Assembly (NCBI GenBank): GCA_933228895.1
Contig: OW121846.1
Coordinates: 111,369,054 to 111,433,053, forward strand
Direction of reading: 5' to 3'
DNA: 64,000 nt
DNA from: Platycnemis pennipes
Taxonomy: Eukaryota; Arthropoda; Insecta; Odonata; Platycnemididae
Shown here: piece by piece, positions 1 through 10,024 of the stretch
Numbering within the stretch: position 1 is the stretch's first letter
Layout: the number at the start of each line of letters is the position of its first letter
Program-made: the position numbers and the translations under genes
Notes under the pieces: generated by a model
Databases searched by the model: none
The model's input: only the letters and a program-made list of their open reading frames with translations
What the model was told of the DNA's origin: nothing

Positions 1-592
1 CGATATATTACGGATGAGACGGCATTCAGCGAGGATGAATTATTCTTGAAGACGAAAATGATGCTAATTTTGATGCAAAGAGAAGAGAGGAATCTAGTGG
101 ATGTATGCAAAACTCCTGTAGTTCATGGTTACCAGCGTTGAGTTGACCAGAATACAAATATCTAAAGGTCGGCGAATCTTTGCCATGTCGCTGAGGCACT
201 CCCATCATCCAAGGTTTCGCTACCGGAATACGGTTTAACGTCGAAGACCACGAAGGCGATGGGGAAAGCATATCAAGCTTCCAGCAATGAAGAATGGAAA
301 TCAAAATACCCAAAACATGTTCGCAGTGCAGATGAAAAAATATTCCCCGGAAAAGACTCGGGTATTGTCGTAGTTAGAAGTAAAAACGGTAATCACCACA
401 TCACACTAGCTCCTTAGTTATAAAGACGTTTATAGAGGTTATATTAAAACTTCTAAAAATACCGATTAAAGTTTAAATACCACAGCAAAACTATAGCTCA
501 TTTAACCAAACTAGCAGAGAATACCGGAGGATTAACAGTTTTGTACATAATAAAATTATGGAAAAATGGTGGTACAACTTGCCACAGTCTCC
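1..592. other. No recognisable feature
   Basis: AT-rich sequence. Short open frames on both strands show no family motif. From about position 560 it runs into the AT-rich 3' untranslated end of the LINE fragment annotated next. Confidence 0.5.
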
Positions 593-594
593 TT

Positions 595-1045
595 AATAAT
601 AATAATACATTTTATATATTTTCTGTGTCAATGCAACCTAAGAAAAACAATACAGAATAAGCTTGTACACCAGTCGGCATTTAACGTGACAATAAGCAAT
701 TACATAAAGTATTACATATACATAAGTGAAAATGATCTATATTACGTATTATTTTTTACAAGTATATACAAAGGTGGGAAAGATTTAATTATACAAAGTT
801 TTAAATAGATATTCCAATTATTTTTCTTTGAAAGAAAGTAGGGATTGCGTACAGGTTAGGCTCGTGGGTAGGGAATTCCATAATTTTATGGCATTGGCAA
901 CAAAAGATTTTTCATATACATTGCTCTTGTTTGGTGGGTAGTAATTTGTAAGTAAGTTCCTTGTAAGTAATTCCCTATGTTTGTCATTTGGAATATTCCT
1001 GTACTGTACCGCATTGACAACAAAGAGTCTAATATTACTATTCAA
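595..1045 (-). pseudogene. 3' end of a non-LTR retrotransposon (LINE)
   Basis: A minus-strand frame (818-1045) reads through a stretch containing AIKLWNSLPTSL and ending LLSFKEK. This is the usual C-terminal tail of Jockey/I/CR1-type reverse transcriptase polyproteins, where 'LWNSLP' is followed by a short helix. After the stop comes about 220 bases of AT-rich 3' UTR ending near 595-610 in an (ATT)n tract, a common LINE tail. The reverse transcriptase catalytic domain is missing, so this is a 5'-truncated dead copy. Its C-terminus differs from the CR1-like family found many times in this window, so it belongs to another LINE family. The clade cannot be fixed from 75 residues. Confidence 0.6.
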
Positions 1046-1556
1046 TACGGTACGATATCATTGATGTGCATGTAAAAGAAACCGAAGGGGATCCGTCACG
1101 CTTCCATAGGGAACAACCGATGTCACTTTGATTGTGTCGGATATAATGCCATCGATAACGATCTTCAGCTCGCGCTCAGGTGCCGTACAAATTTCACATA
1201 AATATTTCTACTTGCGTGCCAAACTTGGAAAGAGATATAAAAAACGATTAGATTTTAACACGAGACGGAGAGGAACGTGAGCCTCGTAAACATGTAAGCC
1301 TCCGCCCCATTAACTGCGAGTGCTCTCCCGCGCAAGTGTGGCTCATGGAAAAAGCTTTCAATGTGCTGGCCAGGGGGGGGAAGAGTGTATCGTCCTGCTG
1401 GACGGTCAGCGATTGAGACTTAATAACTGACCTGTCGTACGCGAATATACACCAAGGATATCCGAAAGGCATCGTCTCCGCGGCGCGGTGAGCATGCGGA
1501 ATACTATACTAAACGATCAAATGCGTCTTTTAAGTAAACTGCGCAGGAGAGTAGAC
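1046..1556. other. No recognisable feature
   Basis: No gene, repeat or inverted structure recognised. A run of eight G at about 1373-1380 is the only low-complexity feature. Confidence 0.4.
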
Positions 1557-2090
1557 AATGGGGTCGTTTACCATATATTTATTGCCGAATCTGATAGAGT
1601 TTGTAAAATAAAACGACCTGCATTTTTCCGTATTTTGATCCGTTATTTATTTCTCGAGTTATAAGTCACAAAAAACTGCTGTTTTTAACTCCTTCGGAAA
1701 AGTGGGCGTGGTACTACCTCTGACTTCATTGACTTCGTCCAATCACAATTGAGCCCGCGATGCTACTTTACCTTATGGAAATGGGGGGACACAGCTGAAT
1801 CTGCCAACAGGAGCAGTTGCGACAGCATCTGCGCGAGCAGAACTTCCGAGAACCCGCCTCCACTCCCTTCCCTTCCCCTAAAAGCAGTCAAGGACAGGAG
1901 GAAAATGACGTCAATGATATCAAAGCAGCTTTTTCAGTGGACATCACCTTTTGCTTATTTTAATTTTTGATTTATGAGTGAATGGTTGTGGTTAGAAGAT
2001 TAATTTATTCACTAAAATTCTTTTTTCGTTTCCATCCTAACGATTTCGTGTACAAAATTGCGATTTCGGTTCCGGGTAAACGCCCCCATT
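1557..2090 (+). mobile_element. MITE family M, copy 1 (534 bp)
   Basis: First of six copies in the window (others: 2618-3146, 7423-7947, 24735-24918, 44550-45086, 61751-62266). The ends are short imperfect terminal inverted repeats: the left end begins AATGGGGTCGTTTACC and the reverse complement of the right end begins AATGGGGGCGTTTACCC. The interior is colinear between copies and has landmarks such as AATGACGTCAATG and GATTTATGAGTGAATGG. There is no coding capacity. It is a non-autonomous DNA element; no target duplication could be recognised, so the superfamily is undetermined. Confidence 0.8.
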
Positions 2091-2617
2091 TTATGGCTGA
2101 CGTACCAACAGACAGTAGTACTCGTAGCACATGCCAAAGAGATTACCGCATACATTCCTACCTAGATTGTGACGGTCACCCATTTTATTTATATCACATT
2201 TTCGTGCAGTCTATCATTGAGTGGGCATACGAAATAGTAGTGCACAGGGCTTTAAAATCCATTGCATAATCAGTAGCCGGAGGGACGACTCGAAGGTGTA
2301 TTGGAACGCTGGCGATGGTTCAACACGTGGAAGCGAGCAATTGCGCCACACTAGCCCTCTAGTATTGGTCCTACCCAATGGTAGCATCGCGCCACTCCTC
2401 CCTTGGATGCTGAGCACGGAGCGGAGGTTCGCCTCGGCTGCCAACTGCACTGGCCAGAGGGCAATGACAACGCTAAGGAGACTCGTGCATGCTCGTGACC
2501 ACGCCTGCCAAGACAAGCACCGCCATGGTGCTAGTCAGCACTGGAACTGTGCCATACACTTGACTCGGGTCACTTCCACGCGGTTAAGTGCGTGTGTCCG
2601 TAGGCTGCGGGTGGGTT
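2091..2617. other. Spacer between two MITE copies
   Basis: About 527 bases, somewhat GC-richer than the flanks, with overlapping open frames on both strands (2214-2516 minus, 2221-2724 plus). Neither shows a recognisable motif and the plus frame runs into the next MITE, so I treat both as chance frames. Confidence 0.4.
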
Positions 2618-3146
2618 ATGGGGTCGTTTACGATATTTTTATTGCCGAATATCATACAGTTTGTAAAATAAAAAGACCCGTATTTTTCCGTTTTTTGATC
2701 AGTCAATTATTTCTCGAGTTATAAGCAGCGAAAAGCTGATGTTTTTTAACCCTTTCCGAAAAGTGGGTGTGGCGCAACCTCTGATGTATATCGACTTCGT
2801 CCAATCAAAACTGAGCTGGCGAAGCTACTTCGCCTTATCGAAATCGGGGGGACACAGCTGGGTCTCCCAATGGGAGCGATTGCGACAGGATCTGTGCGAG
2901 CAGACCTTCCGAGAATCCCCCTCCACTCCCTTCCCATAAGAGCAGTCAAGGACGGGAGGAAAATGACGTCAATGTTATCACAGCAGCTTTTTCGGTGGGC
3001 GTCACCTTTTGCTTATTTAAATTTTTGATTTATGAGTGAATGGTTGTGGTTAGACGATTAATTTTTTCACTAAAATTCTTTTTTTGTTTCCATCTAACAA
3101 TTTTGTGCAAAAATTACGACTTCGGTTCCGAGTAAACGCCCCCATT
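2618..3146 (+). mobile_element. MITE family M, copy 2 (529 bp)
   Basis: Colinear with copy 1 over its whole length and in the same orientation, starting ATGGGGTCGTTTAC and ending GTAAACGCCCCCATT. Two same-strand copies only 527 bp apart could be independent insertions or a segmental duplication. The spacer is not itself repeated, which favours independent insertion. Confidence 0.8.
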
Positions 3147-3540
3147 GGTGTTGCGTATGGTTCGGGTTTACCAAACATTTGGACCACTAGATCAATTCAA
3201 GTCGGGTGGAACATTTGCTCGCCACCAACATATTTGTATCCAATGGGAGTGTGTGGTCTGCTTCTTCGGAGAGAGCGTAGGGCTGCGCATTGGCGGTTCC
3301 AGGATTCAAAGGCGAGGCCTCTTCGAATTCACCCGGAGGAAACTGTGGCAGTTCGGGTGCAATATTCTTGTCCGGAGTCATCTGTCCGTCAACTCAAGAC
3401 TGGGGTCATCACCAAACAGACACAAGGTATACGTAACAAAAACTCTGTATTCTACGTAGTGTGAAATTTCTTTGTTCGTAAAAAAATAAGTCTGCACATG
3501 ATACTGGCTGACTACGCCAGTGAATAGGAGTGCTCAGTTC
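3147..3540. other. Unassigned spacer with a coding-like minus frame
   Basis: A minus-strand frame (3187-3381, 64 residues) is rich in Pro, Glu and Ala and starts MTPDKNIAPELPQ. The base composition here is GC-richer than the neighbours. No family is recognised and there is no clear splice site, so it is described only as an open frame. Confidence 0.25.
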
Positions 3541-4375
3541 TACATCCACATAATACCCTGCAAGCCACCACAAAGGTGCGTGGCAGGGGGCGATTTCTCA
3601 CCAAACATGCACTACATATCATGCATAAAAAAGGAATAGTATTTATATACTAGTCAGAACTTCACGATTTAAAAAAGAAATTGCAAAGCAAACATGTAAA
3701 AACATTCTGTTATTAGGGTTAGCTTTAAGTACTCATACCAACATGCAGCTACCAATGCTATCCATTGCTACTCTCCGATTGGACATATTTACCGTTATTC
3801 GTATCCCTAAATGTACGAGGGAAAAAGAAGATTTTGAATCTGTCAGTTCGGCAATCAATTTCTCTAATTTTATGATTATGGTCCAGTCTGCCATAGTAAG
3901 TTGGGGTTCGCAAAATATTTTTAACATCATCACTGAAAATATGGTCTTGGAATTTGTTTAAGAGATTAAGCCTACATTTCAACCTGCCATCTGACAATGA
4001 TTTCCAATTTAATTCATTTAATAGACTGGTTACGCTAATAAGGTTATCGTACCCTCCCTTTACAAATCTTGCCGATCTTCGCTGCACACGTTCAAGTTCG
4101 TTGTTTAGACCGATTTCATAGGGATCCCATACTCTAGCAGCATATTCCAAATGAGGTCTAACAAGGGAAAAGTAGCTGATTTCTCGTACATGATCGTCAC
4201 ATTTACCCAATACTCTTTTGATGAATCCCAGTTTACAATTAGCTTGACCCATTTTTTCACATTGGAATTTATTGGAATCTGCTACCATTTAAGCTTCGTC
4301 TATTTACCAATGACGCAGATGTGTGCAGGGAAATTCTAAGCCCAAACGATAATGAATATGTAAATGATGACCTAC
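3541..4375 (-). mobile_element. CR1-like LINE copy, 5' truncated with inverted 5' piece
   Basis: The 3' tail of the CR1-like family starts at 3541 (TACATCCACATAATACC on the plus strand) and the element runs leftward. The minus frame 3758-4288 encodes the end of the reverse transcriptase, with KLGFIKRVLGKCDDHVREI and RRSARFVKGGYDN as in the main copy at 47-50 kb. At 4260 the homology stops. After 30 unmatched bases, 4291-4375 carries an upstream piece of the same reverse transcriptase (around the FADD motif, here changed to FTND) in the opposite orientation. This arrangement matches the 5' inversions produced by twin priming. Several substitutions make it non-functional. Confidence 0.8.
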
Positions 4376-4990
4376 TCAGTTTTAAGTCTTCAGCGACTTC
4401 CAATTACTGAATTCATCTTATTTCCAAGAATATCCTACGTCTTCATGCTTTTGTACGACAGTTTATATACAGACGAAACCGCCGACAAAAAACTGCGAGC
4501 ATGACGGAAATTCATGGAAAAAACATTATGCCACTCTATTGGAGTAGCACTAGTTTTTTATGTCCTTAAAATGCTCAAGATATATCGTACCGTGGTCAGG
4601 GGTATGATTCCTCAATAATAGGTTAAACATTTGTTTTGACTCGCTACTTCTTCACTGCAATTTGCAATGCAGTGTGCATATTAGGTTTCTATTAGTGTAC
4701 GGTGGGTTTTACAGCCTTTTTTCAGCATAATTTAATTTAGAGTACATACTGACAGCAGTCTATCCGGCCATTGCAATTCCCATTCTGATCCCATACTTTT
4801 CTCGGAATGAAGCACCGGTTCTAATCTGGCCATAATTATTCAATTTATTTCTTCTCTTTGATTACGCCCAGTTTGGAGCTAATTGAATACCAATATAGAA
4901 TAAGACTATATTATGTTTATGCTATTTTTCTATTATGTTATTCTGTATTATTATGCTATTTTATAATTAGAATATATACTTATTTTATAT
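4376..4990. other. No recognisable feature
   Basis: AT-rich sequence between the CR1 copy and the pogo-like element; nothing recognised on either strand. Confidence 0.4.
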
Positions 4991-4992
4991 TA

Positions 4993-5015
4993 GAGGAGTT
5001 GATCCAAATATGGGC
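4993..5015 (+). repeat. Left terminal inverted repeat of the pogo-like element
   Basis: Twenty-three bases preceded by TA at 4991-4992. They match the reverse complement of 8660-8682 with three mismatches. The inner part overlaps the first copy of the subterminal motif GGTCYAAATANGGGCT. Confidence 0.8.
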
Positions 5016-5427
5016 TATGGTCTAAATACGGGGCTGGTTGATGAATGAGCTACTAGCAGGTGATGGGAGCAATCGTTTGGTGTATAAAGTAACTGCTTAT
5101 TGATAAGAAAGAAGAAATGGAGTAGTTGAGCTTGCGCTGTCCTCCATGTTGGGAGTTGCAGTATTTTTTGTCCATAATCCTCATTACCTAAGACTCGAAA
5201 ACTTTTTCAGGTAGATGGTTAGCAACTTAAAAAGAAATTTATCGAATAACTTAAGATTATTTTGAAAATTGCATCACAGCTGACATTTTAAAGTATAATC
5301 TGGAGAGGTTAAACTATGGATATAGCTAATCCGTAATATCTACCATTCAGTATAACTCAAACATGCAGTTGGTCTAAATAAGGGATAGATAAAATGGTCT
5401 AAAAATGGGCTAGCCCATATTTGGACC
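5001..5427. repeat. Subterminal motif array at the left end of the pogo-like element
   Basis: Five copies of a 16-bp motif close to GGTCYAAATANGGGCT lie at 5001-5016, 5019-5035, 5371-5386, 5396-5411 and, inverted, 5412-5427. The last two abut as a 32-bp near-perfect palindrome. Two more copies are near the right end (8464-8479 and 8660-8674, both inverted). Repeats at both ends of a DNA transposon that share sequence with the termini are usually transposase binding sites; that role is inferred here. Confidence 0.7.
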
Positions 5428-5989
5428 GATTTTCAACCTCGCATCATTTTTTTTCATTCCTACCTTCATTTTAAAAATTTATTTTAGTCGTTCTAATTTA
5501 TTTATATTTTTTTCATTCCTGCGTAAAACCTTTTGATAAACGCTTATTTTTAGTTATTTAAATAATAGGTATTCCTAATGAGTGCTAATAAGGATGGTTT
5601 AAAATATTAAAACTTTTCCAATATTTTATGTCACCTTCTAATTCGATACCATTTGACTAGAAAACTCATTACCTACGCAAAATATTAGCTAAATACGTTA
5701 ACAAGTTCGTGTCCTTTGAGGTTTTATTTTTTTGCGTGAACGACCTTCAGTAGAGGCCCAACACAAAGTCTGTATCCTTTTCTTGAAATTCCAAGAGTGA
5801 AGCCCAATTATTCTACCAAAAATACCAGGAAGAAGTGAGACCCAGAAAACATGGAAGAGGGTTACCGTAAGAGAAAAGAAAATAGGAACTCTAAAGGCTT
5901 CCAAGGAGTTCAATGTGTCCCATGCCACTCTTCAAACTCTCAGGAATAAGCGTAACTGTGTCCGGCGAGACGTAGTGAAATGATATCAT

Positions 5990-6116
5990 GATAAACAACA
6001 AGATATAGCACTTATTCCACAGGTTTTTTATTAGTGGTACAACGCGTTTCAGCGGTTAAGCCATCATCAGGTACCATTGGAACCTGTGGAATAAGTGCCA
6101 TATCTTGTTGTTTATC
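5990..6116. repeat. Foldback (inverted repeat) inserted in the transposase gene
   Basis: Arms 5990-6025 and 6081-6116 (36 bp each, near perfect, e.g. ACTTATTCCACAGG) surround a 55-base centre that carries a hammerhead ribozyme-like motif on the minus strand. It separates the psq helix from the rest of the transposase coding region, so it inserted after the pogo-like element. Confidence 0.8.
6034..6075 (-). ncRNA. Hammerhead ribozyme-like motif (H1)
   Basis: On the minus strand: flanking stem TGGTAC, then CTGATGA, a short helix II region (TGGCTTAACCGCT), GAAA, the self-complementary word ACGCGT, T at the predicted cleavage position, then GTACCA, which pairs back with the first stem. All invariant core positions of the hammerhead consensus are present. 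Helix II is weak, with few good pairs. The type resembles the minimal hammerheads reported in Penelope-like elements. Activity is not shown. Confidence 0.6.
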
Positions 6117-7422
6117 ACTCAGTAATAAGAGTGATTAAACACCTACTGCAATAAGCTTGGGCGAGAGCCGAACTTGGGACATGATATTGAGGAAGCACTT
6201 GTTTTCTACCTACTTACAGTGGAGCAGGGTTTTTTGGGTGTACCATCAAGGGTATGAAGCAAATGGCGTACCAACTTGCGATGAGGAACAATCTGCCCGT
6301 TCCATTTAAAAATGAAGCTGCAGGAAGGGTGTGGGTGGATCTGAACCGTCATAAGGGTCATCCCTCCCTCCGGAAACCATGAGGAACTTCCTACGCCAAG
6401 GCTTTGGGATTGACTTAAGAGAATGTCGACGCCTTCTTCACCATTTTAGAGGAAGTCTATGATAAGCATAAACTGCCAACAGCAAGGACGCACAAAGTGG
6501 ACGAGAGGTTTGTCCATTGTCCAAAGTAAAGTTCCGTGCGACGTTGGAAGAAAGGGGGGAAGGCAGATTGCTACTCTAGTTTCCGCCAACACAGGCGCAA
6601 CGGTGATCGTCATTGCTTGCATGAGTGCCACCATTTGGGATTTTCCCCGCACAAATATGATTCAAACGTTGATGAAGAGTCCTCCACCTGGTGCAGTAGG
6701 CAGGACGAATCCATCTGGCTGGGTTCAAAGTAACCTATTCACTGAGTGGTTCATTAATTTCGTTCCAGAGATCAAACCAGGTGAAGAGTCTCCAGTTCTG
6801 CTCATTGTAGATAGCCACCACTCTCATGTATGCAATGTGGATGCGACATGGTGAAGAATAATCTTGTGACCATTGTGTGCCTGCCCACGCATTCCAAAAA
6901 CAAACTATAACCACTGGATAAGATTTTCATGGATCCATTAAAATCATACTACACTGAGGAAATCCACCTGAGACTGTGGCATTTTTCGTAGTTCTGTAAC
7001 ACCTTATGGCATCATGGAGCTTTTTGAGAAGGCCTATCTCAAAGTACAAACCTGAGAAATTGCCGTAAATTGTTTCAAAAATCGAGGATTTTGCCACCGA
7101 ACAAAAATATTGTCAATGAAGCAGACTTCATTGCAACAGAAATAGAAGCTGCAAAGACTTCAGCTACAGCTGACTCAAGTCAACATCTTCTCAATCTCAA
7201 GCCATCCAACCATCATCCTCTCTTTCACCACCTGGTGAGGACTTTATCTTAGTTCGCCTAGCCTCCAAGATTCCCAATTCCGGTGAGTGTGGAGTTGCTG
7301 GGTCATTCAAACAAATTTATCCATCTGACGTCAATTTAGTGCCTACTATCTAGAAAAAGAAGGCCAACCGAGTTGAAAATCTGCGAAAGCAAGTTTTATG
7401 ACAGGCACACCTTACAGAGATG

Positions 7423-7947
7423 AATGGGGGCGTTTACTCGGAACCGAAATCGCAATTTTGTACACGAAATCGTTAGATGGAAACGAAAAAAGAAATTTAG
7501 TGAAAATATTAATCTTCTAACCACAACCATTCACTCATAAATCAAAAATTAAAATAAGCAAAAGGTGACGCCCACCGAAAATGCTGCAGTGATAACATTG
7601 ACGTCATTTTCCTCCCGTCCTTGACAGCTTTCAGGGGAAGGGAAGGGAGTGGAGGTGGATTCTCGGAAGAACTGCTCGCACAGATGCTGTCGCAATCGCT
7701 CCCATTGGCCGAGTCAGCTGTGTCCCCCCATTGCGATAGGGCAAAGTAGCTTCGCGGGCTCAGTTATGATTCGACAAAGTCGATATACGTCAGAGGTTGC
7801 ACCACGCCCACTTTTCCGAAAAGGTTAAAAATCAGTTTTTCGCCACTCGGGAAATAATTGTCGGATCAAAAAACGGAAAAATATAGGTCTTTTTATTTTA
7901 CAAACTCTATCAGATTCGGCAATAAAAAATATGGTAAACGACCCCAT
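7423..7947 (-). mobile_element. MITE family M, copy 3 (525 bp)
   Basis: Full-length minus-strand copy, with AATGGGGGCGTTTACTC at its left edge and AACGACCCCATT at its right edge. It interrupts the 3' part of the pogo-like transposase gene, so it is younger than that element. No convincing target duplication is visible at the junctions. Confidence 0.8.
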
Positions 7948-8463
7948 TTTGCAGATCGTTGGATAAATCAGAAAAAGCAAGTGCAGGAATAAAATTCTTT
8001 CGGAGATCTGGGAAAGGCGCAGTTGTGAAACCAAAGAAGATTAAACGTGCAAAAATGAAAACTGAGTGGAGCGAGAAGAGGGCTAAGAAGAACCAGTCTT
8101 CTTCAGACTCCGGGGAAGATCACAGGGAGCCGATGCTTGATGACATCGACGTGGACCTATCTCCAGAAGACCACCCTGACGGCAATGATGCAACTTGCAT
8201 CTCTGGTGATGGACTGTTTTCTGAGGACACAAGAGGAGATATGAGAGTTCAGTGTATAATGTGCCAGATTTAGGCGCACACAGAATGCATGGGGAAGAAA
8301 AAGAGGTTTGTGAGTGTGAATTCTGCTAATAATAATTCTAGCATCGTTTGAGAGCATATATCCTACCTTATTTTTACTACCATTATTATTTTTTGGATTA
8401 ATTTAATAATTTTTCTGAATTTTGAGTTCATTTTTTTAACACTAAAATTATGAGTAGCTCACT

Positions 8464-8479
8464 AGCCCATATTTAGACC
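8464..8479 (-). repeat. Right-side internal subterminal motif of the pogo-like element
   Basis: AGCCCATATTTAGACC is an inverted copy of the motif that forms the element's left array, about 200 bases inside the right terminus. Confidence 0.7.
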
Positions 8480-8659
8480 ACTTTTTGAAATCATTCCATC
8501 TTGACAACTTTTTGAAAAAAACTCATCCAAAAAAGTTGAAGGTTATAAATTCATATTACCACCCTATCTTATTAATGATATATTGTAGGTTGAATTACAA
8601 CATTAACATCTCAAAAAATAAATTAATTTAGCACAGAAGACCTCAAAATAAAACATGTT

Positions 8660-8682
8660 GCCCATATTTGGACCGCCTCCTC
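8660..8682 (-). repeat. Right terminal inverted repeat of the pogo-like element
   Basis: Reverse complement of the left terminus with three mismatches, followed by TA at 8683-8684. Confidence 0.8.
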
Positions 8683-8899
8683 TATTATATAATGATATTG
8701 TATATTATTTTGCAGTATATAATAAGACCAATATAGAATACGAAACTGATTTTGGCAGCGAAGTGCTCGCCCGAGTCTGAAATCAGTGTGTAGTTCAGTA
8801 ACGGGCCCAGTACGGGCTGTTGGTGATAAATAATGGCGAGCAATTAGACCTAGTCGTCTGCATAACTGATTGCATTCGAAATACTCGTTCCATTGGTTG

Positions 8900-9310
8900 C
8901 GTGGGACCGCGCTTTCAGTCTTGATTCGTCCTGGGCGGATGTGTGGCGGGCGCTGCAATTCGGCCGCACCCTGCATTCCCGCCACTGCCCATCATGAGGA
9001 GCGGCCCGGAATGGCGGGGGAGGGAGGCGTCGTGTGTGGGCGTCCGGTGCTCTCAATGGCAAGCCGAGATTTGCAGCTTGCGCAGGCGCGGCCCGCCGTC
9101 GCCGGAGGTGGACGCTGTGGGGCGCATGGCATCGATCGCGAGCAAGCCGGAGGTGTGGCCAATTCAACGCTACGGGAGGGTGGGAGGGAAGGGGGGGGGC
9201 GATGGAAATGGCCGTCAGTGCAGTTAAACACCCGCGAGGGGGGAAGCGGGAAATGCTTCCAATTCAGGATTGGGATTCCCGAGGGACGAGGCACCCATGG
9301 ACGCCATTGT
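8900..9310. other. CpG- and GC-rich patch
   Basis: Locally GC-rich and CpG-dense, with purine runs such as GGGAGGGTGGGAGGGAAGG. Open frames appear in every direction because stop codons are rare in such DNA, so none is called as a gene. It could be a CpG-island-like regulatory region; no TATA box or transcript boundary was recognised. Confidence 0.4.
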
Positions 9311-9332
9311 GAGTGAAAAACAAGTAGGGTTT

Positions 9333-9876
9333 CATCTACATCTACATAATACCCTGCAAGCCACCAGGGTATGAATTCTCACCAAACATGCACTACATAT
9401 CATGCATAAAAAAGGATTAGTGTTTATGTACTCTTCAAAACTACACTAGGTATTTAAAAAAAGATAAAAAAAGCAAAGCAAACATGCAAAAATATGCTGT
9501 TAGTTGGGTTAGCTTCAAGTCCTTATACCAACATGCAGCTACCAATGTTATACATTGCTACACTCGCACTGGGAATATTTACCGTTCTTCATATCCCTAA
9601 TTGTATGTACGAGGAAAAAGGACATTTTCAATCTGTCAGTTCGGCAATCAACTTCTCTAATTTTGTGATTATGGTCCAGTCTACCATAGTAAGTTGGGGA
9701 TCGCAATATATTTTTAACATCATCACTGAAATATGGTCTTGGAATTTGATTAAGAGGTTTAGTCTAAATTTCAACCTGCGAACTGACAATGATTCCCAAT
9801 TTAATTCATTTAATAGACTGGTTACGCTAATAAGGTTATCGCACTGTCCCTTTACAATTCCTACCGATCTCCGCTT
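9333..9876 (-). mobile_element. CR1-like LINE copy, 5' truncated
   Basis: Begins with the family's 3' tail (CATCTACATCTACATAATAC on the plus strand) and runs leftward through the 3' UTR into the last part of the reverse transcriptase gene. Homology fades near 9876, within the segment coding RRSARF. The 3' UTR is missing about 20 bases of the usual GGTGTGTGGCAGGGGG block. No open frame of useful length remains. Confidence 0.75.
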
Positions 9877-10024
9877 AAAGGGGAGTTGGTCGTTGAAAGT
9901 GAAGATGGGAGTATTTAGGATGGATCCACTCGATTAGTTGACAGCTGGCGAAGATGACCTATAGGTCCCGCGCTTGCCATGCCACTCGAAGCGTAGGTTT
10001 GATTTTCTCCTGATATTCGAGTCT

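Larger units (their letters stand above)
5843..8310 (+). pseudogene. Pogo/Tigger-like transposase (broken)
   Basis: Read in pieces across frames. 5843-5977 encodes a psq-type helix-turn-helix (ASKEFNVSHATLQTLRNKRN). 6148-6360 encodes a CENP-B/Tc5-like DNA-binding region (LGREPNLGHDIEEALVFYLL, then MRNNLPVPFK). 6430-6960 is the DDE domain: the first Asp is in KVDERGLS at about 6500, the second in LLIVDSHHSH at about 6809, and the third in PLD at about 6916. 7960-8310 is an acidic and basic tail ending VQCIMCQI, a stop, then AHTECMGKKKR. This resembles the Cys/His tail of Tigger/Jerky-like proteins, with Trp mutated to a stop. The gene has stops near 6380, 6418 and 6852, frameshifts, and two insertions. 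The three catalytic Asp positions are readable but the gene cannot encode a full protein. Family assignment is by motif recall and is strong. Confidence 0.85.
4993..8682 (+). mobile_element. Pogo/Tigger-like DNA transposon, whole element
   Basis: The boundaries come from terminal inverted repeats of 23 bp (20 of 23 matching), GAGGAGTTGATCCAAATATG at the left and GAGGAGGCGGTCCAAATATG on the reverse strand at the right. Each terminus is flanked by TA, the target duplicated by the Tc1/mariner/pogo superfamily. Between them lies a broken transposase gene with a psq-type helix-turn-helix, a CENP-B/Tc5-like DNA-binding region, a DDE catalytic domain and a Cys/His-rich tail. Two later insertions lie inside it: a ribozyme-like foldback (5990-6116) and a MITE (7423-7947). 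Without them the element would be roughly 3.0 kb, normal for an autonomous pogo-like element. It is dead because of stops and frameshifts. Confidence 0.85.

Noticed and set aside
566..808. 80-codon plus frame
   Set aside because: It lies in the AT-rich 3' UTR of a minus-strand LINE.
7415..7955. Target duplication of MITE copy 3
   Set aside because: Flanks (CAGAGATG on the left, TTGCAGAT on the right) share only short words; not a clean duplication.
8850..9316. Several overlapping open frames of 90-148 codons
   Set aside because: They appear on all frames of both strands in a CpG-rich patch, a composition effect without motifs.
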